From the NCBI GenBank assembly GCA_945903465.1, contig CAMDOF010000054.1, positions 1 through 42,869 on the forward strand: a DNA stretch of 42,869 nt, given 5' to 3'. The translations under genes and the position numbers were made by a program. This document shows, in pieces, positions 1 to 8,020 of this stretch; position 1 is the stretch's first letter; every line of letters begins with the position of its first letter. The notes below the pieces were generated by a model. That model had not been told where the DNA came from and made no database searches. It was given only the letters and a program-made list of their open reading frames with translations. The stretch is from Opitutus sp. GAS368 (GTDB lineage Bacteria; Verrucomicrobiota; Verrucomicrobiia; Opitutales; Opitutaceae).

Positions 1-128
1 CAAAGGCTCAGCCGCTGACCCGCCCGGAAACGAAACGACGCCGAGGACGAGGCACGACCAAACCAAGCCACGAAGAGCCGCGAAGGGGCGAATAAAGCAT
101 AACCACGGCAAGCGCATTTGAGGCGGGG

Positions 129-1898
129 TTAAGGCGGAGTTGGGTTTTCCGCGAGCGCGCGCGTCAACGCCGCGACCCGCGCGAGGGCCGGAGCATCGGA
201 GGCGCTCCGAGTAGCGATATCAGCAAATACGCTGGCTTCTTCGCGGAACCCGGAACGTAAGTAGAGCTCCGCCGCAAGCAAGACGAGAGCGGTCCTCCGA
301 GGGAAAAGGCGTACGCCCTCATCAAGCACTGTGAGATGGCCGCGGGTCGGCGGAGAAATTCCATGCCCCCACACCTCGCCGATTAGTTCGTAGACCTCAG
401 GGAGCGGCGGGAGCGTCGCGCGAGCGGCAAACAAAGGTGTCAAAACTTCCACCATCTGCGGGAGACTCAGCCGGCCGGCGGATTCCGCCGGGTGCGCGCG
501 CATTTCCTGGAAGCGCAGCCGCGCCAGTTCGTAATTCGCGCGCGGGCGCACGGGCCCCAAGCGCACGGCCGCCTCGAGGAATTCACGCGCGCCCACCTCG
601 TTACCGGCATCGTTTTCGCACAGGCCCATCACCGCCAGCAGGCGAGGATCGCGATTGTCACGATCGTAGGCCCGCCGCAAAGTCTTCCGAGCTTGCGCGA
701 GATATTTTGGCGCCAAGTCCGGCGAGATTGCTTTCACGTAAGGCACCTCCATCCGCTCCCAATCACCTTTGATCCGCGCAATTTCGCCGTCGCTGGCATT
801 ACGCAGCACCAAGGGAGGATTTTTAGGCGCCCCTTTTGGCTTGAAGGAAATGGCCCGATTCACCGCCGCCGACCGATACACCACAAGCCGCGCCAGCGCG
901 TCCTCGTAACCGAAACCAAAACAGTCGACGAAATTTTTTTCCGTTGCGCCCACCGTCGCGGAAAGTTCAACAAATTTCCACAGCGCCTCGCGATGCGCTC
1001 CTTTGTCGGCATCAAGCCCCCAGCGCACAAAGAGGGCCGCCTGCGCCTGCCAAGCTTGGATCGGCTCAAAACTCGGCAGCTCCACCGGCGGCGACAATTT
1101 ATTGAGTAGAAACTCCCCGAGCGGGCGCACCGCCGGCGCAGCGGCGGGATTAATCTTCACTGCAGCCGAGTGCACTTCTGAAATCCACTCCAGTGGCGCC
1201 AACGTCAGCCGATCACGCGCAAACGCGGTCTGACTGAAGAGCTTCAAAATACCACTGACAAACCAAGGCGGCAGAGCGGGCAAGCGATTTTTAACCAGAA
1301 ACGTGACGTAATCCTGCGTCAGCGAGAGCCGGTCAGCATCAAAATCATCCCGTCTTACAATCATGAATACGGCCATCGCATCGCGATCCCACAGACGAAG
1401 GTTGGGCAGGAAACTAAAACGCGGAACCGCCAGAGGCATGCGCATGCCCCGCCCCAAGCCCAGCGCGGGCACGTCGTTGCTCGCCTCGACCCCACGATCA
1501 CTCCGCATCACCTGGGCGATCACCTCCTGCGAGGAGGCGGGTTGCAGTTGCTCATCGTAAAGAATGAGGCTACGCGGCGCCGCCACGCTGAAACGTAAAG
1601 GCCCCGGCAACATTTCCGCGAGCAAGCCATGCATCCGGTGGTGCGCCTCGACCACGCGGCGGGTGACGGCGTCATCGCAGCGCGAAAGAATTTCATACCC
1701 CACCGCCTCGGCATAGCGCCACGGCGGACCCTTCGCCATCTCCTCAACCATGAAGGGCGGCAGCGCCACGGCCCGATCATCGGTCAAATCGGCGCCGACG
1801 AGCGCAGGCGAGGAGAAGCCAACCAGCCACCAGCCGAGGCAGCCTAGAACTGCCGCACCGGCGATAGGGCAACCTCTGCGCGCACTCAGTTTAACCAC
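129..1898 (-). CDS. Secreted TPR protein with a degenerate peptidase-MA-like (gluzincin) domain
   Basis: A protein of about 589 aa. I place the start at a GTG, four bases after the stop of the upstream oxidoreductase, because the sequence then begins with a basic stretch and one hydrophobic segment like a signal peptide or anchor (GAAVLGCLGWWLVGF). The mature N-terminus carries ALPPFMVEE, a segment I associate with exported Opitutaceae proteins. Around residues 195-214 the order TQDYVTFL then LPPWFVSGILKLF matches the layout of peptidase-MA-like domains (HExxH, then LPxWxxEGLA), but the H, E and second H are replaced by Q, D and T, so zinc catalysis is unlikely. The last third (YLAQARKTLRRAYDRDNRDP..., AREFLEAAVRLGP) contains TPR-type helical pairs. 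The tight spacing to the gene before it suggests translational coupling. Function unknown; a periplasmic scaffold is an inference. A longer in-frame ORF exists but would overlap the preceding gene. Confidence 0.7.
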   Translation of the reverse strand: MVKLSARRGCPIAGAAVLGCLGWWLVGFSSPALVGADLTDDRAVALPPFMVEEMAKGPPWRYAEAVGYEILSRCDDAVTRRVVEAHHRMHGLLAEMLPGPLRFSVAAPRSLILYDEQLQPASSQEVIAQVMRSDRGVEASNDVPALGLGRGMRMPLAVPRFSFLPNLRLWDRDAMAVFMIVRRDDFDADRLSLTQDYVTFLVKNRLPALPPWFVSGILKLFSQTAFARDRLTLAPLEWISEVHSAAVKINPAAAPAVRPLGEFLLNKLSPPVELPSFEPIQAWQAQAALFVRWGLDADKGAHREALWKFVELSATVGATEKNFVDCFGFGYEDALARLVVYRSAAVNRAISFKPKGAPKNPPLVLRNASDGEIARIKGDWERMEVPYVKAISPDLAPKYLAQARKTLRRAYDRDNRDPRLLAVMGLCENDAGNEVGAREFLEAAVRLGPVRPRANYELARLRFQEMRAHPAESAGRLSLPQMVEVLTPLFAARATLPPLPEVYELIGEVWGHGISPPTRGHLTVLDEGVRLFPRRTALVLLAAELYLRSGFREEASVFADIATRSASDAPALARVAALTRALAENPTPP

Positions 1899-1902
1899 AA
1901 GC

Positions 1903-3405
1903 TTACGCCGAACGCGACAAGTCGGGCACCACAAACGGGGCCCGATACTGACGTGTGAGCAGCGGGTTCGCTTCACGTGAAAACTCGCCCGTGAACTGCT
2001 CTTTGCCTGGAGCGACCGTCAGCGGGACACCCACCGTCAGCGGCGTTTTCACAAGATCGACCCCATTCTTGGCGAGGTGCTCGGACATCCGACCAAACGC
2101 TTCCGCGAGGGGTGCATTGCCTTTAATTTTTTCGCGCAGGATCGCCGGCACGGCCGCCTTGCCCAAGATGTGGGAGATATTGCCCAAGTGACACAGCGCG
2201 CTCGACAAATGCCCCTCCTGAATCGGTCCGTACAAATCAGCGATTTTCCGGCTGCGCACGACGTCGATGAAATTCTGCATATGACGGTCGCTTCCCTTGA
2301 ACTCTTTGACCACCTTGCCGGCCAGATCGTAAGCGGTGGCGCTGGTGTAACTCGGCACGACGACGCTGCCACCCTCGCAATCGACGACGTTTCCGACGCC
2401 CACCCCACGATAATTATCCATAACCCCGCGGCGACCACCACCGTCCCCATCGCCACCCGCACCCTCGGCGGCAGCGCCCGCCTTGGCCGGAAGCCCCCGC
2501 ACTTCGAAAATCAAAGGCGCAGTCCGATAGTCGTGGATCACGACCTGCGTGTTCGGCGTATCCGCATCGTCGATATAACCGAGCCGGCCGCCAATGCTGA
2601 GCGTTTGCCGAGGCAGGCCGGCCTCACCGAGAAACCACCGGGCCACATCCATTTGATGGATCCCTTGGTTGCCGACATCGCCGTTGCCGGTGACGTGCAG
2701 CCAATGCCAGTCATAATGCAACCGCTGCCGGAGAAGATCTGCCTTGGGCGCGGGGCCGCACCAGAGATCATAATTCACCGTCGCCGACACCGTCTGTGGC
2801 CCGGAAGTTTTGCCGATCGTATCGCGGCGTTTGTAACAGAATCCGCGCGACGCGGTGATCTTACCGAGGTTGCCTGCTTGGACCCACGCGACCGCCTCCT
2901 GCAAACCCGCGCCCGACCGAATTTGGGTGCCACATTGCACGACCCGGCCCGATTTGACGGCCGCGGAAACCAGTTGGCGCCCCTCCCAGATATTGTGCGA
3001 AACAGGTTTTTCAACGTAGACATCCTTGCCCGCCTGCACGGCCCAAATCGCCTGCAAGGCATGGAGGTGATTGGGCGTCGCGATCGTCACGACATCAATA
3101 TCTGGAGACGCCAACAGGTCGCGCAAATCAACATAGGTCTTCACTCCTGCGCCCTTTTCGCCGAGACCAGCCTTCGTCCTTTCGAGAACGTTGCTATCCA
3201 CATCGCAGAGCGCGACGAGGCGCACACCGGAGATGCGGGCGAGGCTAGCGAGATGGCTTTTGCCACGCCCATTGAGACCCACCACGGCGACCCGCAGATC
3301 ACCGTTGGCTCCCTTGGCTTGAGCCCAGGAACGGGCGGAGAGGGCCGCCCCTGCCGAAACCAACGCGGAGGCTTGGAGGAAAGTGCGGCGAGTGAACGGG
3401 TTCAT
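1903..3405 (-). CDS. Gfo/Idh/MocA family oxidoreductase with Tat signal
   Basis: A 500-aa NAD(P)-dependent sugar or polyol oxidoreductase of the Gfo/Idh/MocA family. The N-terminus has a twin-arginine signal (RRTFLQASALVSAG, ending near SWAQA), so the folded, cofactor-loaded enzyme is probably exported to the periplasm, as is common in Verrucomicrobiota and Planctomycetota. The Rossmann fold starts with VAVVGLNGRG (residues 39-48). The family signature VEKPVSHN at 131-138 holds the lysine of the EKP motif. The C-terminal alpha/beta domain follows, with a glycine-rich insertion at roughly 305-330 that looks like a flexible loop. Its stop lies four bases before the GTG of the next gene. A DUF6807 protein lies upstream on the same strand, an association often seen with this family. 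The substrate cannot be named from sequence. Confidence 0.9.
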   Translation of the reverse strand: MNPFTRRTFLQASALVSAGAALSARSWAQAKGANGDLRVAVVGLNGRGKSHLASLARISGVRLVALCDVDSNVLERTKAGLGEKGAGVKTYVDLRDLLASPDIDVVTIATPNHLHALQAIWAVQAGKDVYVEKPVSHNIWEGRQLVSAAVKSGRVVQCGTQIRSGAGLQEAVAWVQAGNLGKITASRGFCYKRRDTIGKTSGPQTVSATVNYDLWCGPAPKADLLRQRLHYDWHWLHVTGNGDVGNQGIHQMDVARWFLGEAGLPRQTLSIGGRLGYIDDADTPNTQVVIHDYRTAPLIFEVRGLPAKAGAAAEGAGGDGDGGGRRGVMDNYRGVGVGNVVDCEGGSVVVPSYTSATAYDLAGKVVKEFKGSDRHMQNFIDVVRSRKIADLYGPIQEGHLSSALCHLGNISHILGKAAVPAILREKIKGNAPLAEAFGRMSEHLAKNGVDLVKTPLTVGVPLTVAPGKEQFTGEFSREANPLLTRQYRAPFVVPDLSRSA

Positions 3406-3648
3406 CGAAAGGGAGGGGTTAACGGAGGCGGAAAAAGTGAGAAGTGGAGCGAGCGCGCCCCGAAATAAGGGGAAATAACCGTAGAAAGTCCGCCGAGAGC
3501 TTTGGCGGCCGGTCAGCGCCCGATGAGGTGCGCAAGGGAAGGCTTCGTGGGAGGCGGTTTAGGAGGGAGGCGCCCCCTTGCCCCGCGGCCTAACACGGCC
3601 GGCGGGGCGAGTCGGCCCGGCGATTAGCCGGACCAGACGCGGAGGACG

Positions 3649-4647
3649 TTATTTTCCAGCAGCGTATGCCTTGAAGCGTTCGGCAATCTTCGCCGTTTTT
3701 TCATCGCCCTCATGGAAGTAAAAACGCCAGCGGAACGTGACGCGACCCCCGGCCGCAATCGTCAAGTTTCCCGCCTTAGGATCGCTCTTCAAATTTTCAA
3801 AATCGTGTTTCCCAAACGGGTTCGCGGCAAAGAGCGCGTAATCGCGCACGTGCCACCACGTCGGATGCTGGGGGTTCGAAGGATGGTCCAACATCGCCAC
3901 GCCGTAGACCTTGCCATCCTTCGGCGCGTAATAATCTACCCATGCAGATCGCTTTCCCCACGTCTGCGTATTCTTGGTGCCAGCGTCGTTGATAATCGTG
4001 CCCACCCCCGGATGCTGCACCCGTTTCTTGTTCGCATCAGAATAACTATGCGGCGGCGTCATCCACAACGGAAGCCGGATCGCCATCGAACCCTCCTTGG
4101 TATCGCCAAAAACCACGGCCTTGTCAGCCGGCGCCTTCAACGTGACCTCGTAGTCAATGTATCGCCCCTCGGCGGCGCCACGCAGGCTGATGGTGGTATC
4201 GTCCGTCAGGTGCACCGTACCATCCGGCCCCACCCATTTGTTGCGCGCGCGGATGATGCCGACCCCCGCTTTGCTCGATGACTCAACCCCATCGCTCACA
4301 ATCCTGCCTTGCTTCGCACCGGCGGACTCGGCCCAGAAATCGAGCCCGTTGACATCGCCGTGAGTGAAAAAGAGCGAGCGGTGATGCGGGTGGTCTTTCG
4401 ACTCGCCGGGAACATCCGTTTTCATCGGGTAATTACGAGTCAACGCAGTCCCATCCGCCGAGACGATCGGGTAGAGGTACGGCTTTTGCGCACCCTTAAA
4501 AATATATTCAGTGAATAATTGCCCGCCAATCTCCACGCGGACACGATCTTCAGAGCGGGTGAGCTTAACATCATTGGCGGCCGCACGCACCATCGCGGGT
4601 GCAAACAAGCTGGCCAACACGAGGAGGGATAAGGCGCGTGTCTTCAT
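3649..4647 (-). CDS. DUF6807 (PmoA-like) family secreted protein
   Basis: The chosen ATG gives 332 aa starting with a clean signal peptide (MKTRALSLLVLASLFAPAMVRA); the longer ORF adds only 13 residues before it. The body matches the DUF6807 family, often labelled PmoA family protein although it is unrelated to membrane methane monooxygenase. Conserved features visible are DHPHHRSLFF near residue 85, a WMTPPHSYSD segment, DHPSNPQHPTWWHVRDY near 255, and a C-terminal beta-strand FRWRFYFHEGDE. The family has a galactose-mutarotase-like beta-sandwich appearance and often sits beside Gfo/Idh/MocA oxidoreductases, as here, suggesting a role in handling a sugar or sugar acid in the periplasm. That role is inference. 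The gap of 243 bp to the oxidoreductase leaves open whether they share a transcript. Confidence 0.85.
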   Translation of the reverse strand: MKTRALSLLVLASLFAPAMVRAAANDVKLTRSEDRVRVEIGGQLFTEYIFKGAQKPYLYPIVSADGTALTRNYPMKTDVPGESKDHPHHRSLFFTHGDVNGLDFWAESAGAKQGRIVSDGVESSSKAGVGIIRARNKWVGPDGTVHLTDDTTISLRGAAEGRYIDYEVTLKAPADKAVVFGDTKEGSMAIRLPLWMTPPHSYSDANKKRVQHPGVGTIINDAGTKNTQTWGKRSAWVDYYAPKDGKVYGVAMLDHPSNPQHPTWWHVRDYALFAANPFGKHDFENLKSDPKAGNLTIAAGGRVTFRWRFYFHEGDEKTAKIAERFKAYAAGK

Positions 4648-4824
4648 GGGTGAAGAAGAGACGCACGAGGGAATGAAAAGGCGCAACTGGAAATCGTCCT
4701 GCGCACGAAATTAATTGGCCGCCGCATTACCACCCAGGCCCAAACGCGACCTCGCCTCACCGCCCTCCCCTTGGCACGGATAAAGACAGCCCCTCTTAAA
4801 AGGTCGCGCGGCCGGCCCGCCCCT

Positions 4825-5868
4825 TTACTTCCAACTCAACACGAGGCGGGTAAAGTAACCCGTATCCATTTTTTCAACGCCGCGCCCTGGCTTGCTGTTG
4901 TAATCGTTGCTCAGGCCCAAGCGTAGTTTCCAACTCGGCTTGCTCATCGGCAACTCGTAGAAACTCTCGTGCGTCAGGCGAAAATTACCAATATCTTGAA
5001 AGGCTGGCACGATCGCCAAGCGATTTATTATGAGCGAATCGCCCAGCTCGAAACGATGCGAGAAACCAAAATCGAGACCGGCGCTCTTCACATCAACCGT
5101 CATCGGGTTCTTATAACCTTCATAGCGAAAGGAAAGACCGAAGCGGCCCGTGAGCATTTGCTTGGGCGCCTTCACTAAATCGTAACCCATACCCACCGCC
5201 GCTACGTTGTAGAGCTCGACGTCCTTGATGCGGTCAAAACCACCTTCATCGCGAACGTACCAGGAACTCTTCCCTGAAAAATTACTCTGATAATCGCTGC
5301 CCGCTTTGAACTGGTCCGCCGATTTTTGCTCATCCGTGACTTGCCGGTCGTAAGCGGTGTAAAATTGCAGCTTGTCTTTCGCTCCCGCCAGCGTCGCCCG
5401 CAAACTCAGCGCCGTGCCGAGTTGGCTGCGATTACCACTCTTACCGCTCGCATCGACCGCCGACTCGTAGGCCCAGCCTCGCTCCAGCGCAACAATCTGC
5501 GGATCCCGCCCACCCGCGGCCCACGATGCGGCTACTTTAGAAATTTCAGCCGTAAACGCTCCCTCGCTAGTACCCACCTTCACCTTGCCCTCACCAGCCG
5601 TAGCCATCGTCCCGTCGATCCGCGTGCCATTGGCAAAACGCACCGCCACTGGTGTATCCGTGCTGATCATGCTCACCTCACTCTGCTTAATCGTGATCGT
5701 ACCCGCATAATCCGTCACCACGACCACGCTGCCTCCCTCGATCTTCGATACCTGGCCAATAATCCGAGCCCCATTCTTAATTTCAACCACGTCCGCCCCC
5801 AGCCGCCCTCCACAGATCACTACGGCTGACGTTAACCCGAGCAGGCGAAAGAGAGAAAAAGAGATCAT
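4825..5868 (-). CDS. DUF481 family outer-membrane protein
   Basis: A 347-aa exported protein. A signal peptide (MISFSLFRLLGLTSAVVICGGRLGA) is followed by a small beta-rich domain at about 27-110 that reads like an SH3/Sm-like repeat (IKNGARIIGQVSKIEGG..., then a second copy VRFANGTRIDGTMATA). From about residue 125 to the end it matches DUF481/YdiY-type salt-induced outer-membrane proteins: GWAYESAVDASGKSGNRSQ, then alternating amphipathic strands, with the chain ending in a strand (YFTRLVLSWK). A beta-barrel in the outer membrane is therefore likely. Ligand and role are unknown. It stands apart from neighbours by 138 bp downstream and has its own candidate promoter upstream. Confidence 0.82.
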   Translation of the reverse strand: MISFSLFRLLGLTSAVVICGGRLGADVVEIKNGARIIGQVSKIEGGSVVVVTDYAGTITIKQSEVSMISTDTPVAVRFANGTRIDGTMATAGEGKVKVGTSEGAFTAEISKVAASWAAGGRDPQIVALERGWAYESAVDASGKSGNRSQLGTALSLRATLAGAKDKLQFYTAYDRQVTDEQKSADQFKAGSDYQSNFSGKSSWYVRDEGGFDRIKDVELYNVAAVGMGYDLVKAPKQMLTGRFGLSFRYEGYKNPMTVDVKSAGLDFGFSHRFELGDSLIINRLAIVPAFQDIGNFRLTHESFYELPMSKPSWKLRLGLSNDYNSKPGRGVEKMDTGYFTRLVLSWK

Positions 5869-5889
5869 GAGGAATTTTCGAGCAAAACT

Positions 5890-5917
5890 TAAGTACGCAT
5901 ACTCCTTTGCAAGTCAA
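5890..5917 (-). promoter_or_regulatory. Candidate sigma-70 promoter of the DUF481 gene
   Basis: On the minus strand TTGACT (5917-5912) is followed after 16 bases by TACTTA (5895-5890), about 20 bases upstream of the start codon. The -35 matches the consensus at five of six positions; the -10 is weak. Confidence 0.35.
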
Positions 5918-6119
5918 ATGCACCTGAGTATTTTAAGGCAAAACGCGTCGCCGGCTTCCCGTTAGGCCCACAACTGTTGAAATTTAGACTCCAGCCGCGG
6001 GCAGGCTGCCCGTGCCACCTCAGAAGCCAAAGTCTATAAATCAACCGGCATGGGTCGTGGTGGCAAAACCCCGACTCGACTCAGCCGTGGCTCCGCCTTT
6101 CGCTCCCAATCTCCCTACT

Positions 6120-7028
6120 ATGCCCGCTCCCGTTCACCGCCCTGCCCTCATCCTTGCCGACCGCTGGCGCGATTACCAACTGCTTGAATGTGGCGAAGGG
6201 ATGAAAAAAGAACGCTGGGGCCCGCATACCCTCGTGCGGCCCGACCCCCAGATCATTTGGCCGCGCCATCAAAAAGCCCCCGGCACCGTTTGGGAGAACT
6301 GGGATGGCTTCTACCATCGAAGCGAGCAAGGTGGCGGCCAATGGGAGTTCCGCCAAGCGCTGCCCGATCACTGGAAACTCGCCTACGCGTCGCTCGGGTT
6401 AACCTTCAAGATCCACCCGACTTCTTTCAAGCACACGGGATTATTCCCCGAACAAGCCGTTAACTGGGAGTGGTTTTCTGCCAAAATTAAAGCCGCTCGC
6501 GCCACCGGTCGATCCGTCAACGTGCTCAACCTCTTCGGCTACACCGGCGCGGCTACCTGCGCTGCGGCCAAAGCCGGCGCCAGCGTCACCCACATCGATG
6601 CAGCCGAGGGCATGGTCAAGTGGTGCAAAGAAAATGCCACTCTCAGCGGCCTCGCCGACGCGCCGATTCGTTACATCGCCGATGACTGCCTGAAATTCGT
6701 GCGCCGCGAACAAAAGCGGGGGAAATTATACGATGCGATTATTATGGATCCGCCCACCTACGGTCGCGGCGCGACCGGCGAGATGTGGAAACTCGAAGAA
6801 CACCTCTGGCCGCTGCTCCACGAATGCCGTGCCATCCTCGCTCCGGAACCGCTATTTTTTCTCATCAACGCTTACACGGCCCGCCTCTCCCCCACCGTTG
6901 TCGCCAACCTCCTCGCCGAGCTTATGCACGGCCGCGGTGGTCACATCACCGCCGGTGAGGTCGGCCTCCCCATTCAAAGCGACGGCCATGTTCTCCCCTG
7001 CGGGATTTACGGCCGCTGGGAAAACTAG
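6120..7028 (+). CDS. Class I SAM-dependent methyltransferase (RlmI/RlmK-like, PF10672 type)
   Basis: The chosen ATG gives 302 aa; the ORF is open for 36 further codons upstream, but that part is proline-rich and does not look like the family. A PUA-like N-terminal segment with the run KKERWGPHTLVRPDPQ is followed by a Rossmann methyltransferase domain. The SAM motif VLNLFGYTGAAT lies near residues 135-145, the acidic loop is VTHIDAAEG, and the catalytic-type motif IIMDPPTYGRG is near 208-217. This DPPxYGRG arrangement belongs to the family of 23S rRNA methyltransferases, so an RNA base is the likely substrate. No catalytic cysteine pair typical of m5C enzymes was identified with certainty. 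It is a single gene, with convergent and divergent neighbours. Confidence 0.85.
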   Translation: MPAPVHRPALILADRWRDYQLLECGEGMKKERWGPHTLVRPDPQIIWPRHQKAPGTVWENWDGFYHRSEQGGGQWEFRQALPDHWKLAYASLGLTFKIHPTSFKHTGLFPEQAVNWEWFSAKIKAARATGRSVNVLNLFGYTGAATCAAAKAGASVTHIDAAEGMVKWCKENATLSGLADAPIRYIADDCLKFVRREQKRGKLYDAIIMDPPTYGRGATGEMWKLEEHLWPLLHECRAILAPEPLFFLINAYTARLSPTVVANLLAELMHGRGGHITAGEVGLPIQSDGHVLPCGIYGRWEN

Positions 7029-7183
7029 CGTGACCCGCTGGGGGCGCACCCGGCTCTCTGCCCCACCCGGCCAAGGCCCCCGCCCCGATAAATTTCACTC
7101 AGCCGGCCGGTCGCCCTATCGTCCAGTTTCAAACCGCCAACTAACCAAGCGGCGCAACCTGCCATCGGGCGAGCGCCCACGCC

Positions 7184-7642
7184 TCACCGATACTCAGCCA
7201 ACTCCACCATCACCCCATCCGGATCGAGAAAATAAACGAGTGTCTTACTGCCATTGGCGAATTTCACCAACCCAGCGGGAACGCGAACCGGCTCACTGAA
7301 CACGGAGACCCCCGCCGCGCGTAAGGTGCCAGTCATCTCCTCGATGTCGTCCACCCGCAAGGCAAAGTGCCGCAAGCCCAGCGTATTGGCGCAAGAATTC
7401 TCCGCCAAGGCAACGCCGCCCGGCATTTCGTAGTGGAGCAATTCAATGCGCGGCTCCCCGCCGGGGGATACAATAAAAACCGCATGGGCCTTAACTCCGC
7501 TCAAGCCCACGATCCGCTCGATCCACGCCCCCTCCAAATGAACCTCCTGCGTCTTCTTAAACCCCAAAATCTGCGTATAAAAATTCAACGACCGCGCCAT
7601 ATCCGCGACCACAATATTGAGATGATCAATGCCTCGAATCAT
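7184..7642 (-). CDS. VOC family protein (glyoxalase/bleomycin-resistance/dioxygenase fold)
   Basis: A 152-aa protein started at the ATG that yields MIRGIDHLNIVVADMARS, the canonical first strand and helix of a vicinal-oxygen-chelate domain. Two beta-alpha-beta-beta-beta modules are visible, the second beginning GLRHFALRVDDIEEM. Likely metal ligands are H7 in the first module, E/H residues in IELLHYE, the H in LRHFALRV, and E in the last strand VMVELAEYR. The end FLDPDGVMVELAEY is typical of lactoylglutathione lyase-like and fosfomycin-resistance-like proteins. It is probably a metal-dependent lyase or dioxygenase in the cytoplasm; the exact reaction cannot be assigned. It converges on the methyltransferase gene and stands alone. 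Confidence 0.85.
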   Translation of the reverse strand: MIRGIDHLNIVVADMARSLNFYTQILGFKKTQEVHLEGAWIERIVGLSGVKAHAVFIVSPGGEPRIELLHYEMPGGVALAENSCANTLGLRHFALRVDDIEEMTGTLRAAGVSVFSEPVRVPAGLVKFANGSKTLVYFLDPDGVMVELAEYR

Positions 7643-8020
7643 CACGCGAGCCAAACACCAAGAGCCCAAGCACTGCAACCTTCGTCTCCGCCCCCATTAT
7701 CCTCCTCCTTTCCCCCATCCTAATCGATGCATCCCTGGGTCAGCCACGGTCCATCTGGACATTCCGCGTCTCAGACCAAACCCACTCTCCTCACACAATG
7801 CGGGGTGACCGGAGACGTCAGGCGATGCCCATAAATCAAGCTTTCTCAAAACTAGGCCGTCTCCATTAAATTTCCGGATAAGACGAAAAAAAGCCTCGCC
7901 GTCGGCGCTGAGCTGTCCCGCTCTAAGGAACCCTCGGCGCATGAAAATTAATCACCGTCGCGGCGTCGTCTTCCTTGGCTTTGCGCCGATTTTGGTTACC
8001 CATCCTACTCGCCTTTTTTT
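7643..8020. other. Divergent intergenic region, no gene seen
   Basis: This 378-bp stretch separates the VOC gene from the M16 peptidase and must hold both promoters. I see no convincing ORF, RNA gene or clear hairpin. The base composition is lower in GC between about 7840 and 7900, where a promoter might lie. Confidence 0.4.

Noticed and set aside
2077..3468. 463-aa plus-strand ORF
   Set aside because: It lies fully antisense to the Gfo/Idh/MocA gene, which has clear family motifs; the translation is a high-GC shadow.
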